Assembly: GCA_037349315.1 (NCBI GenBank)
Contig: JBAIAC010000008.1
Location: forward strand, 37,980,001 to 38,044,000
Direction of reading: 5' to 3'
Origin: Chelydra serpentina
Lineage: Eukaryota > Chordata > Testudines > Chelydridae
Length of the DNA stretch: 64,000 nt
The notes under the pieces are model-generated. The model made no database searches, was not told the origin of the DNA, and worked only from the letters and a program-made list of their open reading frames with translations. Both the position numbers and the translations under genes were made by a program. Of the stretch, positions 28,620-41,505 are shown in pieces (the first letter of the stretch is position 1; each line of letters starts with the position of its first letter).

Positions 28620-31600
28620 TAGGCACTAGCCTGAAAGCCACAGAGAAGGAAATCTATATATGCACAGAATGGGTAGAACATAGAGAATAACAGGACCAGA
28701 TTCCCCCCCAACTTTGATCTGTAGAAACTACCCCTAATAATGAGGGGGTTGCCGCTTTACCATGCCCACTGAAGATATGCCTTCTCTATTCATATTTGCA
28801 ACAAGGTTGCATCTTATGGTTTTTATGGTGGTCACATATTGAGGACAGTCCTTCAATAGCAAATAGTTTTAAATGACCCCTTCTTTCCCCATAGGCCACT
28901 GAGAAGTAGGGCGGGCTAGAAAACAAGAATTCCATTTAGAAAAAAGTGAGTGCCTGAAATTTTGTTTTTGTTCTGATGTGGAACAAAAACACCTTATGAC
29001 TATGAATGTGTGTGTGAGAGAGAGTGTGTGTGTGTGTGACTGATTGACAGACCAACTGCAGAATAGCCAATTCCCCACTGGTTAAAGAACTCACCTAGGA
29101 TGTGGAAAGACCTAGTTCAAGCCCTTCCTCTGAAACAGAGCAGGGACTTTTCCAGTGTTTCATTTAAAAATGTTCTACTGAGAAGCCACCAGAAGGTAAC
29201 AATACTGACTTGAGTTGATTTTCCAAACCCTTTATTCATGCAGCTTCCCTGTGTTTCCCAATTTAAATGTTCAAGTGAGTAGGCAAAGTTTCCCCTTAGT
29301 TATATTTTTAGTTTTATTCTGTTTGGGTTTTTTGAACGATTTTCACATCACTGCAGAAGGAGGGAAGAGTTTTCAACCATTCTCACTTTGTTACCATAAA
29401 CGCCTTAATCTCTGCAAGGTGCCTCTCGAAAAAAAGACCCCTCTTGCTGGAATATTATGTGCTACAAAACCATTAGTGAATGAATCACTAAAGAAATTTT
29501 GTTCTCTGAATGACATATCTTGGATAAATTCCTCCTCATTTTGTAACTTTGATTATAGTGTCGTTGTGGGAGGCCTTCTAAAGAAACTCACATACCCCTG
29601 AAAAATCTTATCACTAGCAATAATTTTTACTATGAAATATTTCCAATCATCCACTGGATGATTTCTTATTAATGGAGTTGTCCTATGATACTGCCGTTTT
29701 CAAAAATAATTTCTTCACAACTTTTGAACATTTAAAACTTCCTCCTTAAGAAGCAAGAGTCTATATCCATATAACTTATACTGTCTTTGTGCAATTCTCC
29801 AAGTAAGATAATTCACTTATTTTCTCCTTCATGGCATTTTAGTGAGATGCAATTGTCTTATGCATGAGATGAAAACAAAAGTACTGTTATATTTTTTAAC
29901 AGATATTTAAATGTTAAAATAAAGGTTAATTTGCTTCTCAGCTTGAGGCCTCAATGATTCACAACCCATATTTATGCAGCTCTTCAATCAGGGGAATGAA
30001 ACAAGAGACCTCCATTTCAGCTGCACATGTGCTTCATTTTTTAAACACAACTGCAGTATACACATTGTGTATACAGTTCTATATACATATGCACATACAC
30101 CCCCATATCTAAAGGACTGATGCAATAATTACACGCATGACTTAAAGGAGTGGGGTGGGAAAACAGGGGCATTGGACCAAATAAAACAGGCCAGCTCCTA
30201 TCCCCTGCTACAGTGGCACAAAGGGGTCTCAGAACAATGAGTTAGTAAGTTACTTGGAGATCTTTCTCAGAGCAAGGGAAATCCCCCGGTAATATACCAC
30301 TCCCTTTCAAAGCTCCAGAGTAGCTAGACAATGGATGTAGGCTGATGAGGCCCTCCCTCCTTTGTATGAATTATGTTTTCTATCATACTATGTATTAATT
30401 TACTCCTACGTAACATTGAACAATTCCAGCAGTAAGTGATGCATTGTCTCGTGCCTTTTCCTGCTAAACTATTATTTGTTTTCCCCTGTGAGTAAAATCT
30501 TGCCTGCGTTATTCATGCACATAATTCAATTGAAACCAATGAGACTGCTTTGTGAATAAGGGAACACATTCTGGCCCCTATTGCATTGTCCTACTGCGCT
30601 GCATCCCCATCATATTAACACACACCAGCATTATTCCCTGTGAACGCCAATCCAGAACTCAAGTGAAGCCGCTATGCGGCAGGTGGTACTACAATGAACT
30701 TGGAGACACCAGACATGGAGAGCTCACAGATGATTGTTTTTCCAGCAGAAGTAAGCCTATTTCTCATTGTGCTGCTATGCAGATTGGAGGGAACATTTAT
30801 GCACAGCTACTAGATTATGATTTCTGAGAGGTAATCATGGGGCCCATTTCTGCAGCCCTTAAGCAAGTAAAACTAAGTCAATGGATTAGAATTGCAGGAT
30901 CAGTCCCATAGCATTTAAATTCTAAAGGAACATTTGCATTTATAATAAGAGCAGGAACTCAAATCAGCCCATTCCAAAGTGTTAATAAGGGAACAGACAT
31001 CACTCTATAATGTAGACTTTACTTTGTCTTTTTGTTTAAGGTCTATGTAATTGCATTTTTCATACCCTCAATGACATTTTAGTGTGTCTGGCAGCAACAG
31101 TTCAAGTCTTACATTAATCCTTCTGTTTCAGGGCATTAGCAATTATAGTCCAGTTAAATGAGGTGCTGTATATAACTCCCACAGGGATTTTCTGCAGACG
31201 CTATAACAAATCCAGCAGTATCACTCCTGATAGCAATATGGCTTTTTTCCTAGTGCAAACTCAACACTTCAGGGCCTGAGTTAAAATTTTCCCATTTTAA
31301 TGGCAACTTTTTAAATGATATTTTAATGCAAAGAAAAAGGTTGACGTGCTTTTCACAAAAGGCTTTCAAACTGAATATCATTATACAAAGCACAAGAGAG
31401 GGAATTATTTAAAATGCTGACAGTGACCAGCCATTTTCCCTTTTCTTTCTATTAGTAATTTTAGCTGCTTTGTTTAAAAAACAAACAAACTGACTACTGA
31501 GCTCTTTGAAACTCTTCAGAAATTCCATCTTAGATGGAACTTCTCTTTGCTCACATTCTACCTGTTCAAATACAAGCAATTTCTACCCCATAATAATTGT

Positions 31601-31649
31601 ATTTTTTTTTAAAAAAACCTTACATTATTGTTGTTTGTTTTTAATGCAA
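28620..31649. other. No gene recognised; small repeats
   Basis: A TG/GA microsatellite lies at 29006-29039. At 29065-29150 the text CCCACTGGTTAAAGAACTCA and GGATGTGG...CTAGTTCAAGCCC resembles a decayed tRNA-derived SINE head with a B-box-like GTTCAAGCC. The 128-codon frame at 29215-29601 shows no known domain. Confidence 0.35.
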
Positions 31650-31742
31650 TGCATTTATATTACCATAGCACCTACGATCCACAATCACACACCAGGACCC
31701 CATTGTGTGCAGCCCTATACAAACAGAACAAAATCCAATCCC
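31650..31742 (-). repeat. Old CR1/L2-group tail-like repeat, antisense
   Basis: ATTACCATAGCACCTACGA ... CCCCATTGTGTGCAG ... CAAACAGAACAAA is the reverse of the repeat at 21320-21432 in form. Confidence 0.4.
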
Positions 31743-32234
31743 TTATAATACACATTTTTTCATTAAGTATCTTTTATCACTATGGGCTACAATTTCATTT
31801 AAAGGCAGGTGATGCACCTATTTGTTATTACATACAAAAGAGCCCCCTACATTTAAAGAAAGTTGAGGTTGCAAAGTGAATCACTTCAAAGTTAGGAAAT
31901 GCCAGAATTAAATTTGCCTATGCAACCTTAATTGAGCCCCTTTGTGTGTGTACATTATGCTACAGTCTTTTGTTACATGAAGTCACATTTTGAGGTGCAA
32001 CCCAGACCAGACTATGTCTGTGGTGTAACAAGCAGGCTGCTGGAGTTGGAGTTCAGGACAAATAGTGGCAACCTCTCTCGTCTGGATTGCCCCCAAAAGT
32101 GACACAAGATCATACTTTTTTCCCACAGGACCTCTGCCTCACTCAGTGCACAGGATGGATGGAGATCACCCCATGAGCAACTATTCACCATTTTGTTTTC
32201 TCACCATCACTCAATGTGACTCCATCCCTTATTT

Positions 32235-32690
32235 ACAGCACATTATTCAAACCCTTCTCTTATCAATTTTTTCATGTGCTTCATGGTTACTAAAGTTACC
32301 TTCACAACACTGCTATGAGGTGGTCATATCATCCCCAGTTTACAGATGAGAAACTGAGGCACATACACAGTAAAATATGTACTCTAATTTTCGATGTCCA
32401 ATTTGAGATGCCTAAGTCCTGATTTGCAGAGAAATTAGTATCTTATAGCACTTTGAACACATAAAACATAGATCCCACTGATTTGTAAGTGCTGATTTGA
32501 TCCCACTGAGCTGTAAGTGCTCAGCAATTCTACAAATCTGACCCCAATTGTTTGAAATTGGGCACCCAGAAAATGAGTAACACACAAGTAGTGACCATCT
32601 GTGAGATATCTGGTGCAAGTGACTTTCCCAGCAGCACACAAGAACTTTGTGGCAGAGGCAGGTATAGAATCCGCTTCGCCAGGGCAGCCT
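32235..32690 (+). repeat. MIR/core-SINE-like repeat, split
   Basis: CTATGAGGTGGTCATATCAT, CCCAGTTTACAGATGAGAAA and CTGAGGCACA match the classic MIR-type core. Text of the expected following part (GTGGCAGAGGCAGGTATAGA) appears only after about 250 bases of other sequence (32370-32615), which may be a later insertion. Confidence 0.5.
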
Positions 32691-33032
32691 TCAAATGCAT
32701 TTACTCTGAGATCATCCTTTCTCCTTCTGCAATCCCCTGCCTTCTTCATTATACATCTCCCAGCTCCTGCAACAAACAAGGCAGTGACCCTATAGACAAC
32801 ACCCTGTTTCTCTAAACAATCTTGATTCACTCCTATGCACAGTTCTCCTATACAGTGAATGAGGCAGGGTCCCATGGAAATAACAGTATGTGATCTGGTT
32901 AAAGATATCATAGTTCATACACAAAAGGGGGCCAAATTAAAATTGCATGTGCAAGCATTTCCTAACTTTTTAGTGCTCGACTTTGCAACCTTAAGGTTCT
33001 TTTAACGTTGGGATATTTTTAACATAATTTTG
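32691..33032. other. No gene recognised
   Basis: Unremarkable AT-rich sequence. Confidence 0.4.
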
Positions 33033-33695
33033 TGATGGGATATACAAACCCCACACTGGGCAACAGGGGGTTAAGGAGCTGCTCTTAGATCAGCCAGCCC
33101 CTCCTTGCCACACCTGGAAGAGATGCACAGACTACAGGAGGAGCTAAAAGGGAGGAGAACAGCTCATTTGGGGGAAGGACAGAGAAGAGAAAGGACCTTT
33201 ACCTTGACGATCCTGAGGAAATGCAGGATTTCTCCCATCAACAACAGCCTGAAGGTCCTTTCCTAAGGGAAGACCTGCTTCCAATAGACTCTGGAAAGGA
33301 GGCATTTCCCCTTGTCACACAGTAACCCAGTTTATTTGTGTTGATTCCCTGGGTCTTGTCCATGGACTACCCCTGAAGGGGAGAGACTTGGAACTGACCT
33401 GGCCGAGAGAAAGCAACTGCTGCCTCAAGAAGGAGAGAGCTCCCATACCATGCCTGGAAATGGGAAGATATCAAGAAGTCAGCTGATCCCCTTCATACTC
33501 TCCTGTTACAGACTGAACTTTGGACAATAGGATAGTAGAAAGTGGCCCAGGGAGGATAGCATTAAGGTACTCCTGGGTGTCACACCCTCTTGTTGCCCTC
33601 ATGAGACCCTGAACCAGAACCCAGTGGAGTAGAAGGGCCTGGGCACCCCTACCAAAGCCCTCCCTCTGTATGTTGAAGGGTTCTAAGCCCCGACA
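33033..33695 (+). repeat. Unclassified LTR-like repeat, second copy
   Basis: It begins TGTGATGGGATATACAAACC, comparable to 22269, and continues with GGGGGTTAAGGAGC and purine-rich text. It ends near GGGTTCTAAGCCCCGACAC. Probably the same interspersed family as 22269-23262; class unproven. Confidence 0.35.
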
Positions 33696-35750
33696 CTAGG
33701 AAATGCTCCCCACAAGAAACGACCACCACTAATTACTAGAGTTTTTTAAAAGAGTAAGTGAAATAACAGATTCCCATATGGTTCATCATCAGGCTTAGCA
33801 TCTTTTGGATCCAACACAGACCTTTTTCCACTTGAGCTAATGGAGTAACAGATAACAGTAGTAGGCTATCATCCTCAGTGGGCCATCCACTAGAGAGAGA
33901 TGAGGCACGTATTTGGCCAGTGGTTTTCACAGGTATTTGCAGACTTCTAAGGAGTGTTGGTATATGGATTTCCTTGAGTATTATTCCAGGTTAAGGTAGT
34001 GTACTTATCACCCATATCATCCTCTTGGGTCAGGGTGCAATGGTGCAAGAGTTACTAGTCTCCAGCACTTCCTGCAGGCCGTCTGCTTCTCCCTGGTCCT
34101 TCTGTAGCTCCACCCTCCAAGCAAGTCCCAAATTTCAGTCCCATTCCAGGGTAACTAAAAGGTCCAATCGAAAGCTCATAAAACATCTCAACACAAGAGA
34201 GCTTTTGGCCTCCCTTTTTAGGCTATTCCTCAGCCCATTCTTTGGGGTCAGTCATCAGCCCCACCCTGGGCTCAATTTTCCTTCCATTGGCTTTGCATAG
34301 CCCTTCTCAGAAACTAGTAGAGTAACCCAATCCCACTCTGGGTTCCAGTCCCGGGACCTTGTATTAAGCAGTTAGTTATGTTTCTTCAGACATGCTTTTG
34401 TTTCCCTGGGCCACTTGCTACCTCCTAGCCCTCTTGTGCTGCTCCCTCACAGCCTCTCTTTGGATCTCAGGCCTCTGGCTTCTACCTAGATCCTCCCATC
34501 TGCTCCTTTCTCTGCTGAACTAACCACTCTTCCACCCCTCTTGGGCTCCACTGAAGTGCTTTTAACTGGCCCTCCATCAGAGGAGCCTAACCTGCTCCCT
34601 GTGGAACCTTCTATCTGTTTTTTTTGCCTCTATAAGCCCTATCTCCAGGCTCACTCCAGAAAGGAGCCTGACCTGCTCTCCGTGGAATTTTTCTCCACAG
34701 GCAAGTCTCATCTCTTCTGCAGTCTCTCTCCCCACTGAGTTCCCTAATGATCCTTACCTAGCTCCACCCACCCCACCCCCCCGATAAGAGATAATCAATC
34801 ACTGGCTAGCTCTTAACTTCTTATCATGGGAAATGTCAGGCAACCTTAACTTTAGAGGGTTGCACCCTGCATTGCCTGTAATAAATTTGAATCTTAATAT
34901 TTCTTCTGCCACGGCTTCTTAATCCCCTCTTTTACTTTGGTTTCCAGTCTCTCTTATGTAGCCTTCAACCATGATTAGGAGCACAAAAATTCAGCTGGAC
35001 TCTGCTTTAACTTTTGAATTGCATTTCTGTGGTGTGGTGAAATCTGCTTTCTGCCACTTTACACTCCTTACCTGGGTGCATCCTCCCTCCTCTTTTCCTG
35101 ATGTGAAGTTTCTTTCCTTTGGCCTGTTCAGACTATTATTTTACTGATTTCCCTGCACACACAATTAAACACTTTACTTCTCATATGAAATGCTGCTGAA
35201 AGGATCTACCTCATACCAGAGGGAGTAACACACATACCCTAGTCCTGAGTCAATTATACTGTTTGCCACTCTGATTCCAAATCAGCTTCACAGCTTCCTC
35301 TTGATTGATAAAGTCTTTTAGAATCTTCACTTAATTTCTCTTTGCAGTCTGGCCACCTCATGTGTCACCCCCAGTATCAACGCATCATTCATTTACCGTC
35401 TCTCTGAAACTATCTGTCCAGAAATGCCCAGAAGATGCTAATCTTTCAATCTTTCAATCACAACAGAAGACCCACTTATTTTTGCTTTGCTTCCAGAATT
35501 ACTAAGCTTGGCACTGCAGACTGTATCATAAAATTATTGTGCCTCTCTTTTATTAAACACTTTGAGATATCTTGGCCTGAAAGGGTTCTGTGTAAGTTGA
35601 TGATGATGTGGTGCTAGGTAAGGAAACATAATACACTTTTGTACCTGAGGCCTCCAGTTAAAAATCAAAATACATCAAAAGCCATACCAATGAAAGCTGA
35701 CTGTCTATATATCTGTATGAATATGGATTTAGAGTGAATGAAAATCTATT
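33696..35750. other. No gene recognised
   Basis: The pyrimidine-rich stretch at 34000-34880 could be another old LTR-like repeat on the minus strand, without visible ends. The rest shows no structure. Confidence 0.3.
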
Positions 35751-35758
35751 TCTTGAAA

Positions 35759-36054
35759 CAATGGTTCCCAAACTTTTTCATGCCATGACCCCCTACGGGC
35801 TTTGGGGCATAGGAGGTCTTGGGAGGTTAAGTGTGGCCCTGGAGGCAAGGGAAAGCTGCAGAGTGATCTCACACCATACTCACCCTGCATTGGTAGTTCC
35901 TGAGGGCCTGGCTGGGCTTACCTCCCTGTTCTGGACAGTGTGACCTGACGCCGGTGCCCAGGTTATGTCATGGCACAGCTCAGGCTTGACCCAGCCCCCC
36001 TCTGTTTTTCATGTCTCCCCTGAAGCTCATGACCCCACAGTTTTGGAAATGTTG
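35759..36054. mobile_element. Decayed hAT-like non-autonomous element
   Basis: The left end CAATGGTTCCCAAACTTTTT resembles a hAT terminal repeat, and the right end reversed is CAACATTTCCAAAACTGTGG. CATGACCCC occurs near both ends. TCTTGAAA (35751-35758) and GCTTAAAA (36055-36062) match 6 of 8 and may be an old TSD. Confidence 0.5.
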
Positions 36055-36062
36055 GCTTAAAA

Positions 36063-37622
36063 TAAAAGATTCTTCAGAAACCTGCCTAGCAATTGCTTTT
36101 CTTTATTCTAAATGCACATTTAAAATTACTTTACTGTCAGGGAACATGAGACTTCTCCCTAGAGGATGAAAGAGAAACAGGGAAAATGTTGTTCCACACC
36201 CTCAGAAGTATATTTACTGTTTGGATAGTTGGAAAGTCCGGGCTTAACGTCCCACTGCAACTACCAATTCTCCCTCCTGATTTCAATCTCAGCCCTTTCT
36301 CTACTCCAAGCCACTCTACCCTACCCTTAATACGAGGTTCTCTTCCTCCCTATCCAGGCTTAAGGAGGTGCTGAAGCCACAGATCTTATCCTCTTTCCTT
36401 GTTTTTTGGGGGGGCTATGTGGTGGGGTTGAGTTGGGATAGATTGGTGAGAATATGTTCAGGAGGATAGAAGGAGTTTGGCTTGTTCAATTCTGGTTGTC
36501 CCCAGTCTTTCTCCCCTTTTCTCCTGATTTACTTCCCAGCTCCCCTTCCCTAGGATAAGCAGGTTCCCTCTATCTTAATGAAGAAGTTGGGTCAAGCTGC
36601 ATCTGTCCCATCCTCCAGCTCCTTAATTAATTCTCACTGGACTGTAAGGCAGTCTAAAGTATGATCTGTGAGGCTCTGAATTTATGTGAAATAGATGCCA
36701 TTTTTCAGTTGTAGAGCACAAGTATCGTGTTTTTTAATGAATGAACAATGAAGTGTAAACAATTACCTAATTTTTTCCTCTATTAATTTTATTTGCTTTT
36801 GACTTAAAAAAAATAGTACTAGTGCCATTCAAGAAATGAGGATGCAAAGGGTGAATGAATTATCATGGTCTGAGGACTATAGTCAAAGTCCTCATTTCAC
36901 AGCTAAAGAAAGTTACTTTTCCAGTGAAACCTGGCTTGAAGTCCAACCACTTGTACGTTCAAACAGAAAATCCCCAAGTTTCATTATAATATTGTTGTAT
37001 ATTGAGGTACAGATAAGTGAATCATTGTTTTTGTATATGTGTGTCCTCCATGTTTTTTCTTCTCTAGCTTCTTTCATATCAAATAACCTGTAGTTTGGAA
37101 GCATTTCTGCCAAAGTGCCTATAAGCTCCATTGGGGCAATGCTGGGGCAATTGTCCATGGGGGCAATGCTGATTTACACTAGTCCAATAGCATTTTCCAA
37201 TTCTGCTAACTTGCTTCTCCCAATTCAAAGCACCAGTAATGTCCATAAAAGTCTTGCAAGCATCCACAGAAAAAGAAATGGAACTTAATTCATTTAAACT
37301 TTTCTGCCAGGGTCAACAGTTCATTTTAGGCATGTCTATAATAAGAATAGTACACTGGAAGTAATCATGTTATGTATTAATAATCTGAAAAAGTGGTATA
37401 GTTGTAGTTTTTTAGCATGGTGAAAGGAAGACAAATCTGACAGAATACTGGTGTATACTATGCGCATACTGTAGATTGCATGAAATTAGAACTCAGACAT
37501 TTAAGTACAATATCCGGAGGATCTATTAACTCTGAATCTTTCACTTCGTGTGCAAGCTACTCTGCCTTCCTGAGTCTATGATGTACTATCTTCTCCTAAG
37601 TCAAAATGGTAAATACATTTTT
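36063..37622. other. No gene recognised
   Basis: Unremarkable AT-rich sequence. No strong open frame or repeat end was seen. Confidence 0.4.
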
Positions 37623-37630
37623 GTTGCAAA

Positions 37631-38401
37631 CAGGGGCGGCTCTAACGTTTCTGCCGCCCCAAGCAAAAAAAACCCCAAAAACCCAAACGCCGCCCCCCCA
37701 ACAAAAAAAACACACACCCCCAAAAAACAACCCCCCGTCTCTCGAAGCGCGGGAGGCATGCCCGCGGCCCCCGCTCTCCCCGGCCGGTGGGGAGGGAGCG
37801 TGGCATGCCCACAGCCCCCGCTCTCCCCCGGCCGGCGGCAAGGGAGCGCGGCATGCCCGCGGCCCCCGCTCTCCCCGGACGGCAGGGAGCGAGCGCTTCA
37901 TGCCAGTAGCCCTGCTCTCCCCGGCCGGAGCGCCGGCGGGGAGCGAGGACGGGGAGCGAGCGAGGCATGCCGGCTGCCCCGCTCTCCCCGACCGGTGGGG
38001 AGGGAGTGCAGCATGCTCGCGGCCCCCCGCTCTCCCCAGCCGGCGGGGAGCGTGCGGGCATGCCGGCTACCCCGCTCTCCCCGGCCGGAGCACCGGGGCA
38101 TGCCTGGGAGAGAGGGAGGGAGGGAGGGGGAGACGCGCACCGCGGCCACTCGGGTTCTCTTCTCTCCCTCCCTCCCAGGCTCTTAAGCCTGGGAGGGAGG
38201 GATAGAAGCGATGCGTGAAACAGCTGTTTCGTGCGCCGCTGCCGAGTCGGCGGCGGCGCACGAAAGCGGCGCAGAGCGGAGGTGAGCTGGGGCGGCTGGG
38301 GCACATTTCTAGGGGCAGCATGGCCGGTGCCAGAATGCCGCCCCTAGAAATGTGCCTTCCCAAGCACCAGCTTGTTTTGCTGGTGCCTGGAGCCGGCCCT
38401 G
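37631..38401. mobile_element. CG-rich hAT-type MITE with 8-bp TSD (family member 1)
   Basis: The ends are CAGGGGCGGCTCTA (37631) and, reversed, CAGGGCCGGCTCCA (38401). The 8-bp duplication GTTGCAAA is perfect at 37623-37630 and 38402-38409. The interior is very CG-rich and holds a minisatellite (37756-38107). Long frames on both strands come from this composition and are not genes. It shares ends and composition with 47712-48109. Confidence 0.85.
37756..38107 (+). repeat. CG-rich minisatellite inside hAT MITE
   Basis: About seven imperfect units of roughly 45-60 bp, each starting GGCATGCC and containing GCTCTCCCCGGCCGG followed by GGGGAGGGAGCG-like text. Each unit carries inverted GGGGAG/CTCCCC halves, so single units can fold back. 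Confidence 0.8.
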
Positions 38402-38409
38402 GTTGCAAA

Positions 38410-38956
38410 TGAGAAGACATGATTTTTTTGTTAATCAGAAGCACTCTACAACCGCATACTTTGTGGTTTTGCTTCCCTGTGACAAAATTCATTAGTACAC
38501 CCAGAATTAGACTTGTCTTTAAAAACCAAAGTGTCTGTAGGACAGAAGCAAATTTACCTTGGAAATGACATTCCTCATTTCAGCAAGCTGAACTACTGCA
38601 GCTGTCTGATAAGTTCCCTTCTTTTAAAGAAGTGCTTTGTAAGAAATAGACAAGTGATCAACTTTTGTCCAAAAACTATTTTTGTATGATTTCTGAAAGC
38701 TGGGCAAAAGAACAAAGGAAACTTTATATAAAGAACTGACAGAAATGTTCATGCACTTGAGATTTCTGTCTGGGTTCTTCTGAGATCATCACAATGTCTT
38801 TCTTTTATTCTTTTATAAAGTAACATAGTGTTGTCTTTTAAAACTAAAATATTTTGAACCAAAAACATAAGAATTGTGTAATAGGCTGTAAGTCTAACCG
38901 CTTTAAGAAGCAGCAATGTACGTGAATTTCAAATTTTATGTTTTAAAATAGCAGCA
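38410..38956. other. No gene recognised
   Basis: Unremarkable AT-rich sequence. Confidence 0.4.
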
Positions 38957-39122
38957 TGGGCTTCATAGATTTATACAAATGTAAGGCTGGAAGAGACTTC
39001 AAGATGTCATCTAATCCAGTGGTCCCCAACGTGGTGCCCGCGGGCGCCATGGCGCCCACCGGGGCATTTATGGGCACCCACTCACCAAGTAGTGGCCAGA
39101 AGGGGAGAGAAGCCGCGGCCCC

Positions 39123-39395
39123 GCGCCTGCCGGGGACAGAGAACTCCGGGGCTGCAGGCTGCCGGTGATCTCTGTCCCCAGCAGGCGCGGGGCTGCAGCT
39201 TCCCTCGGCACTGCCCCACGGCTCCGCACCTGCCAGGGACAGAGAACTCCGGGGCTGCAGGCTGCGGGCGCCGGTGTACTCTGTCCCCGGCAGGCGCAGG
39301 GCCGCGGCTTTTCTCCGCGCTGCCCCGTGCCTGCCGGGGACAGAGAACTCCGAGACTGCAGGCTGCCAGTGTTCTCTGTCCCCGCGGCAGGCGCT
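39123..39395 (+). repeat. Three tandem hairpin units in hAT 5' region
   Basis: Units at about 39125-39187, 39226-39296 and 39329-39393. Each begins CTGCCGGGGACAGAGAACTCC-like (split here as CTGCCGGGGACAGAG, AACTCC) and ends CTCTGTCCCC..GCAGGCG, so the two halves of each unit pair. Spacers share GGGGCTGCAGGCTGC-like text. Subterminal repeats can bind hAT transposase; that role is inferred. Confidence 0.7.
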
Positions 39396-39663
39396 TCCCT
39401 CTGCGCTGCCCAGAACTGCGGCCCCCCCCTCCCAAAAATGGCTTGGACAGCCGCCGCCAGAGCTGCCGAGAAAATGCTCAGACTCTGCCGCCCCAAGATT
39501 GGCCGGAATGGTGATCCTTAGCTGCTTAGCATGTGCTTCCTCAGTCACGTTATTGGCCGCAGGTGCCTGGAGCCGGCCCGGCATGTGAGTATTCTTCCGC
39601 TGAACTGATACTGCTGTTTTCTTGTGCTTTGCAATTTATTTATTTTTAACATTTTGCCCTACA

Positions 39664-41505
39664 ATGAGTGGTTCAAATAAAAGACAATGTATGTATTATT
39701 TCAATGCAGAATGGGAAGAATCCTATTGTTTTACTGAAAATAAAGAGAAATGTTTGCTTATTGTGCGGTGGTACTGTTGCAGTGCCGAAAAAACATAATG
39801 TTGAACAACATTTCCAAACTAATCACGGCTCTTTTGACATTAGCCAGCCACTTAAATCTGAGCTGAGAAAGAAGAAAATTAATCAACTCAAATCAAATCT
39901 ATCTGCCCAGCAATCTGTTTTCACTAGACAAGTGGTAAAGTCTAAAAGTGCTACAGTGCTACTATTGCTTCCTTTAAAATTGCTCATCTGCTCGCAAAGA
40001 AGAAAAAACCCTTTCAAGATGGTGAATTGTTGAAGGAAGCATTTTTGACTGGTCTGATTGCCTGTTTCAAGGATTTCCTAATAAGCGTGAGTTTTTGTCG
40101 GCAATACGAGACTTGCGGTTATAAGACAACACAGTTACGAGGAGGATACATGCAATTTCAAGCGACATGCAAACTCAGCTAAAGGATGACTCGGAAATTT
40201 GTGACTGGTTTTCACTGCAGTTCGATGAGTCGACAGATATATTGGATGCAGCGCAGTTGGCAGTTATGGTGAGGATGGTATTTAGTGACTTCACCATAAA
40301 AGAAGAGTTACTAAAAGTATTGCCTATGAAAGGGCGAACAAAGGGTGAGGACATCTATAATGTATTAAAATCATACGCAACATCAATTATTATGCCAATA
40401 CACAAGTGGTCTGCGATCACCACTTATGAGGCACCAGCAATGATGGGCAGTGCCAATGGATTCATTGCACTCTGCAAGAAGAATGAATCCTTTCCGAACT
40501 TTATGTCTTATCATTGCATTATCCACCAAGAAGCTTTGTGTGTCAAAGTTCTTTCTTTTCAACACATCATGAATGTCGTTATTAAAATAATTAACTCTAT
40601 TCGAGCAAAACCTTTGCAACACCGACTTTTTAAGGCCCTGTTGGAAGATGTTGATGATAAACAATCTGATCTTATCTTTCACACAGAAGTACGATGGCTG
40701 AGCAAAGGTAAAGGTCTTGCATGTTTTTTAAGCCTAATTGAAGAGATCAAAGAATTTCTGAAGTCCACATATCAGAACTTCGAGCAACTAGAAGACTCCA
40801 GCTGGTTAATGGATTTGGCTTTTCTTGCCGACATCACTGACAAATTGAACATTTTTAAATCTTGAGCTCCAGGGAAAAGACAAACATGTGGCTCAAATGA
40901 TAGGTTCTGTAAAATCATTCAAAGCAAAACTGAACTTGTGGATGTCACATATGAAGATGAAGTCTCTCATATATTTTCCAAGTATGAAAAAAATGGTATG
41001 TGACAGTGATTTTAATCCAGCACCATTTGTTATCCACATTCAAACACTTCTGGAACAATTTGAAAAGAGATTTCAACAGTTCACCATGATTGAGCTTGTA
41101 GTTGCCTTTCTTGTGAATCCTTTTACTTGCCAAATAGAGGTAACAGAAATGGCTACATCAATTGCGAGTCTCATTCAAGTAGGAACAGAAGACATAGAAC
41201 TGGAGATTTTGGACCTTCAAAATGATATTGTTCTAAAATTCTGTGCAACAGATGAAAACTTTTGGAATCTGGTTGACCGAAAAAAGTTTCCTGCCTTAAA
41301 AAATGTAGCATACAAAATAAAATCTTATTTTGGTTCCACTTATCTATGCGAAGTTCTGTTTTCAACAATGAACATCATAAAATCAAAATACAGATCTCAG
41401 CTTACAGATGTCCATCTTGACGGTTGCTTACGAACCGGAATATCATCCTACTCTCCCAACTATGAAAAATTGGCTGAAGAAATGCAGTGCCAAAAATCAC
41501 ACTGA
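39664..41505 (+). pseudogene. hAT transposase (GTF2IRD2/ZBED-like), frameshifted
   Basis: The ATG at 39664 starts MSGSNKR, a typical start for this family, but the BED-type zinc finger (CLLCGGTVAV...HFQTNH, about 39750-39830) is in another frame, so there is an early frameshift. The catalytic core continues at 40167-40865 in a third frame, with FDESTD (about 40220), CIIHQEALC (about 40515) and EVRWLSKG (about 40690). A one-base insertion near 40860 (TTTAAATCTT) shifts the rest to 40888-41505. The C-terminal hATC dimerisation region is present (CEVLFSTMNIIKSKYRSQL, about 41350-41405). Transposases of this group cut and paste DNA with 8-bp duplications, as seen here. The damage is a few indels with almost no internal stops, so loss is fairly recent. 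Confidence 0.85.

Noticed and set aside
29215..29601. 128-codon frame possibly encoding a small membrane protein
   Set aside because: AT-rich, no recognisable family, no neighbouring exon or promoter signal; judged chance.
32435..32911. 158-codon minus-strand frame
   Set aside because: It overlaps a MIR-like repeat on the opposite strand and has no domain.
37756..38107. Possible CRISPR-like direct repeats
   Set aside because: Units are contiguous, imperfect and inside a eukaryotic MITE, with no unique spacers.
37548..38304. Long open frames on both strands (about 200-220 codons)
   Set aside because: They lie in the CG-rich minisatellite of a hAT MITE; stop codons are rare there by composition and no domain is seen.
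38943..39584. 213-codon minus-strand frame
   Set aside because: It covers the GC-rich hairpin units and end of the hAT element, opposite the transposase, and merely reflects repeat composition.
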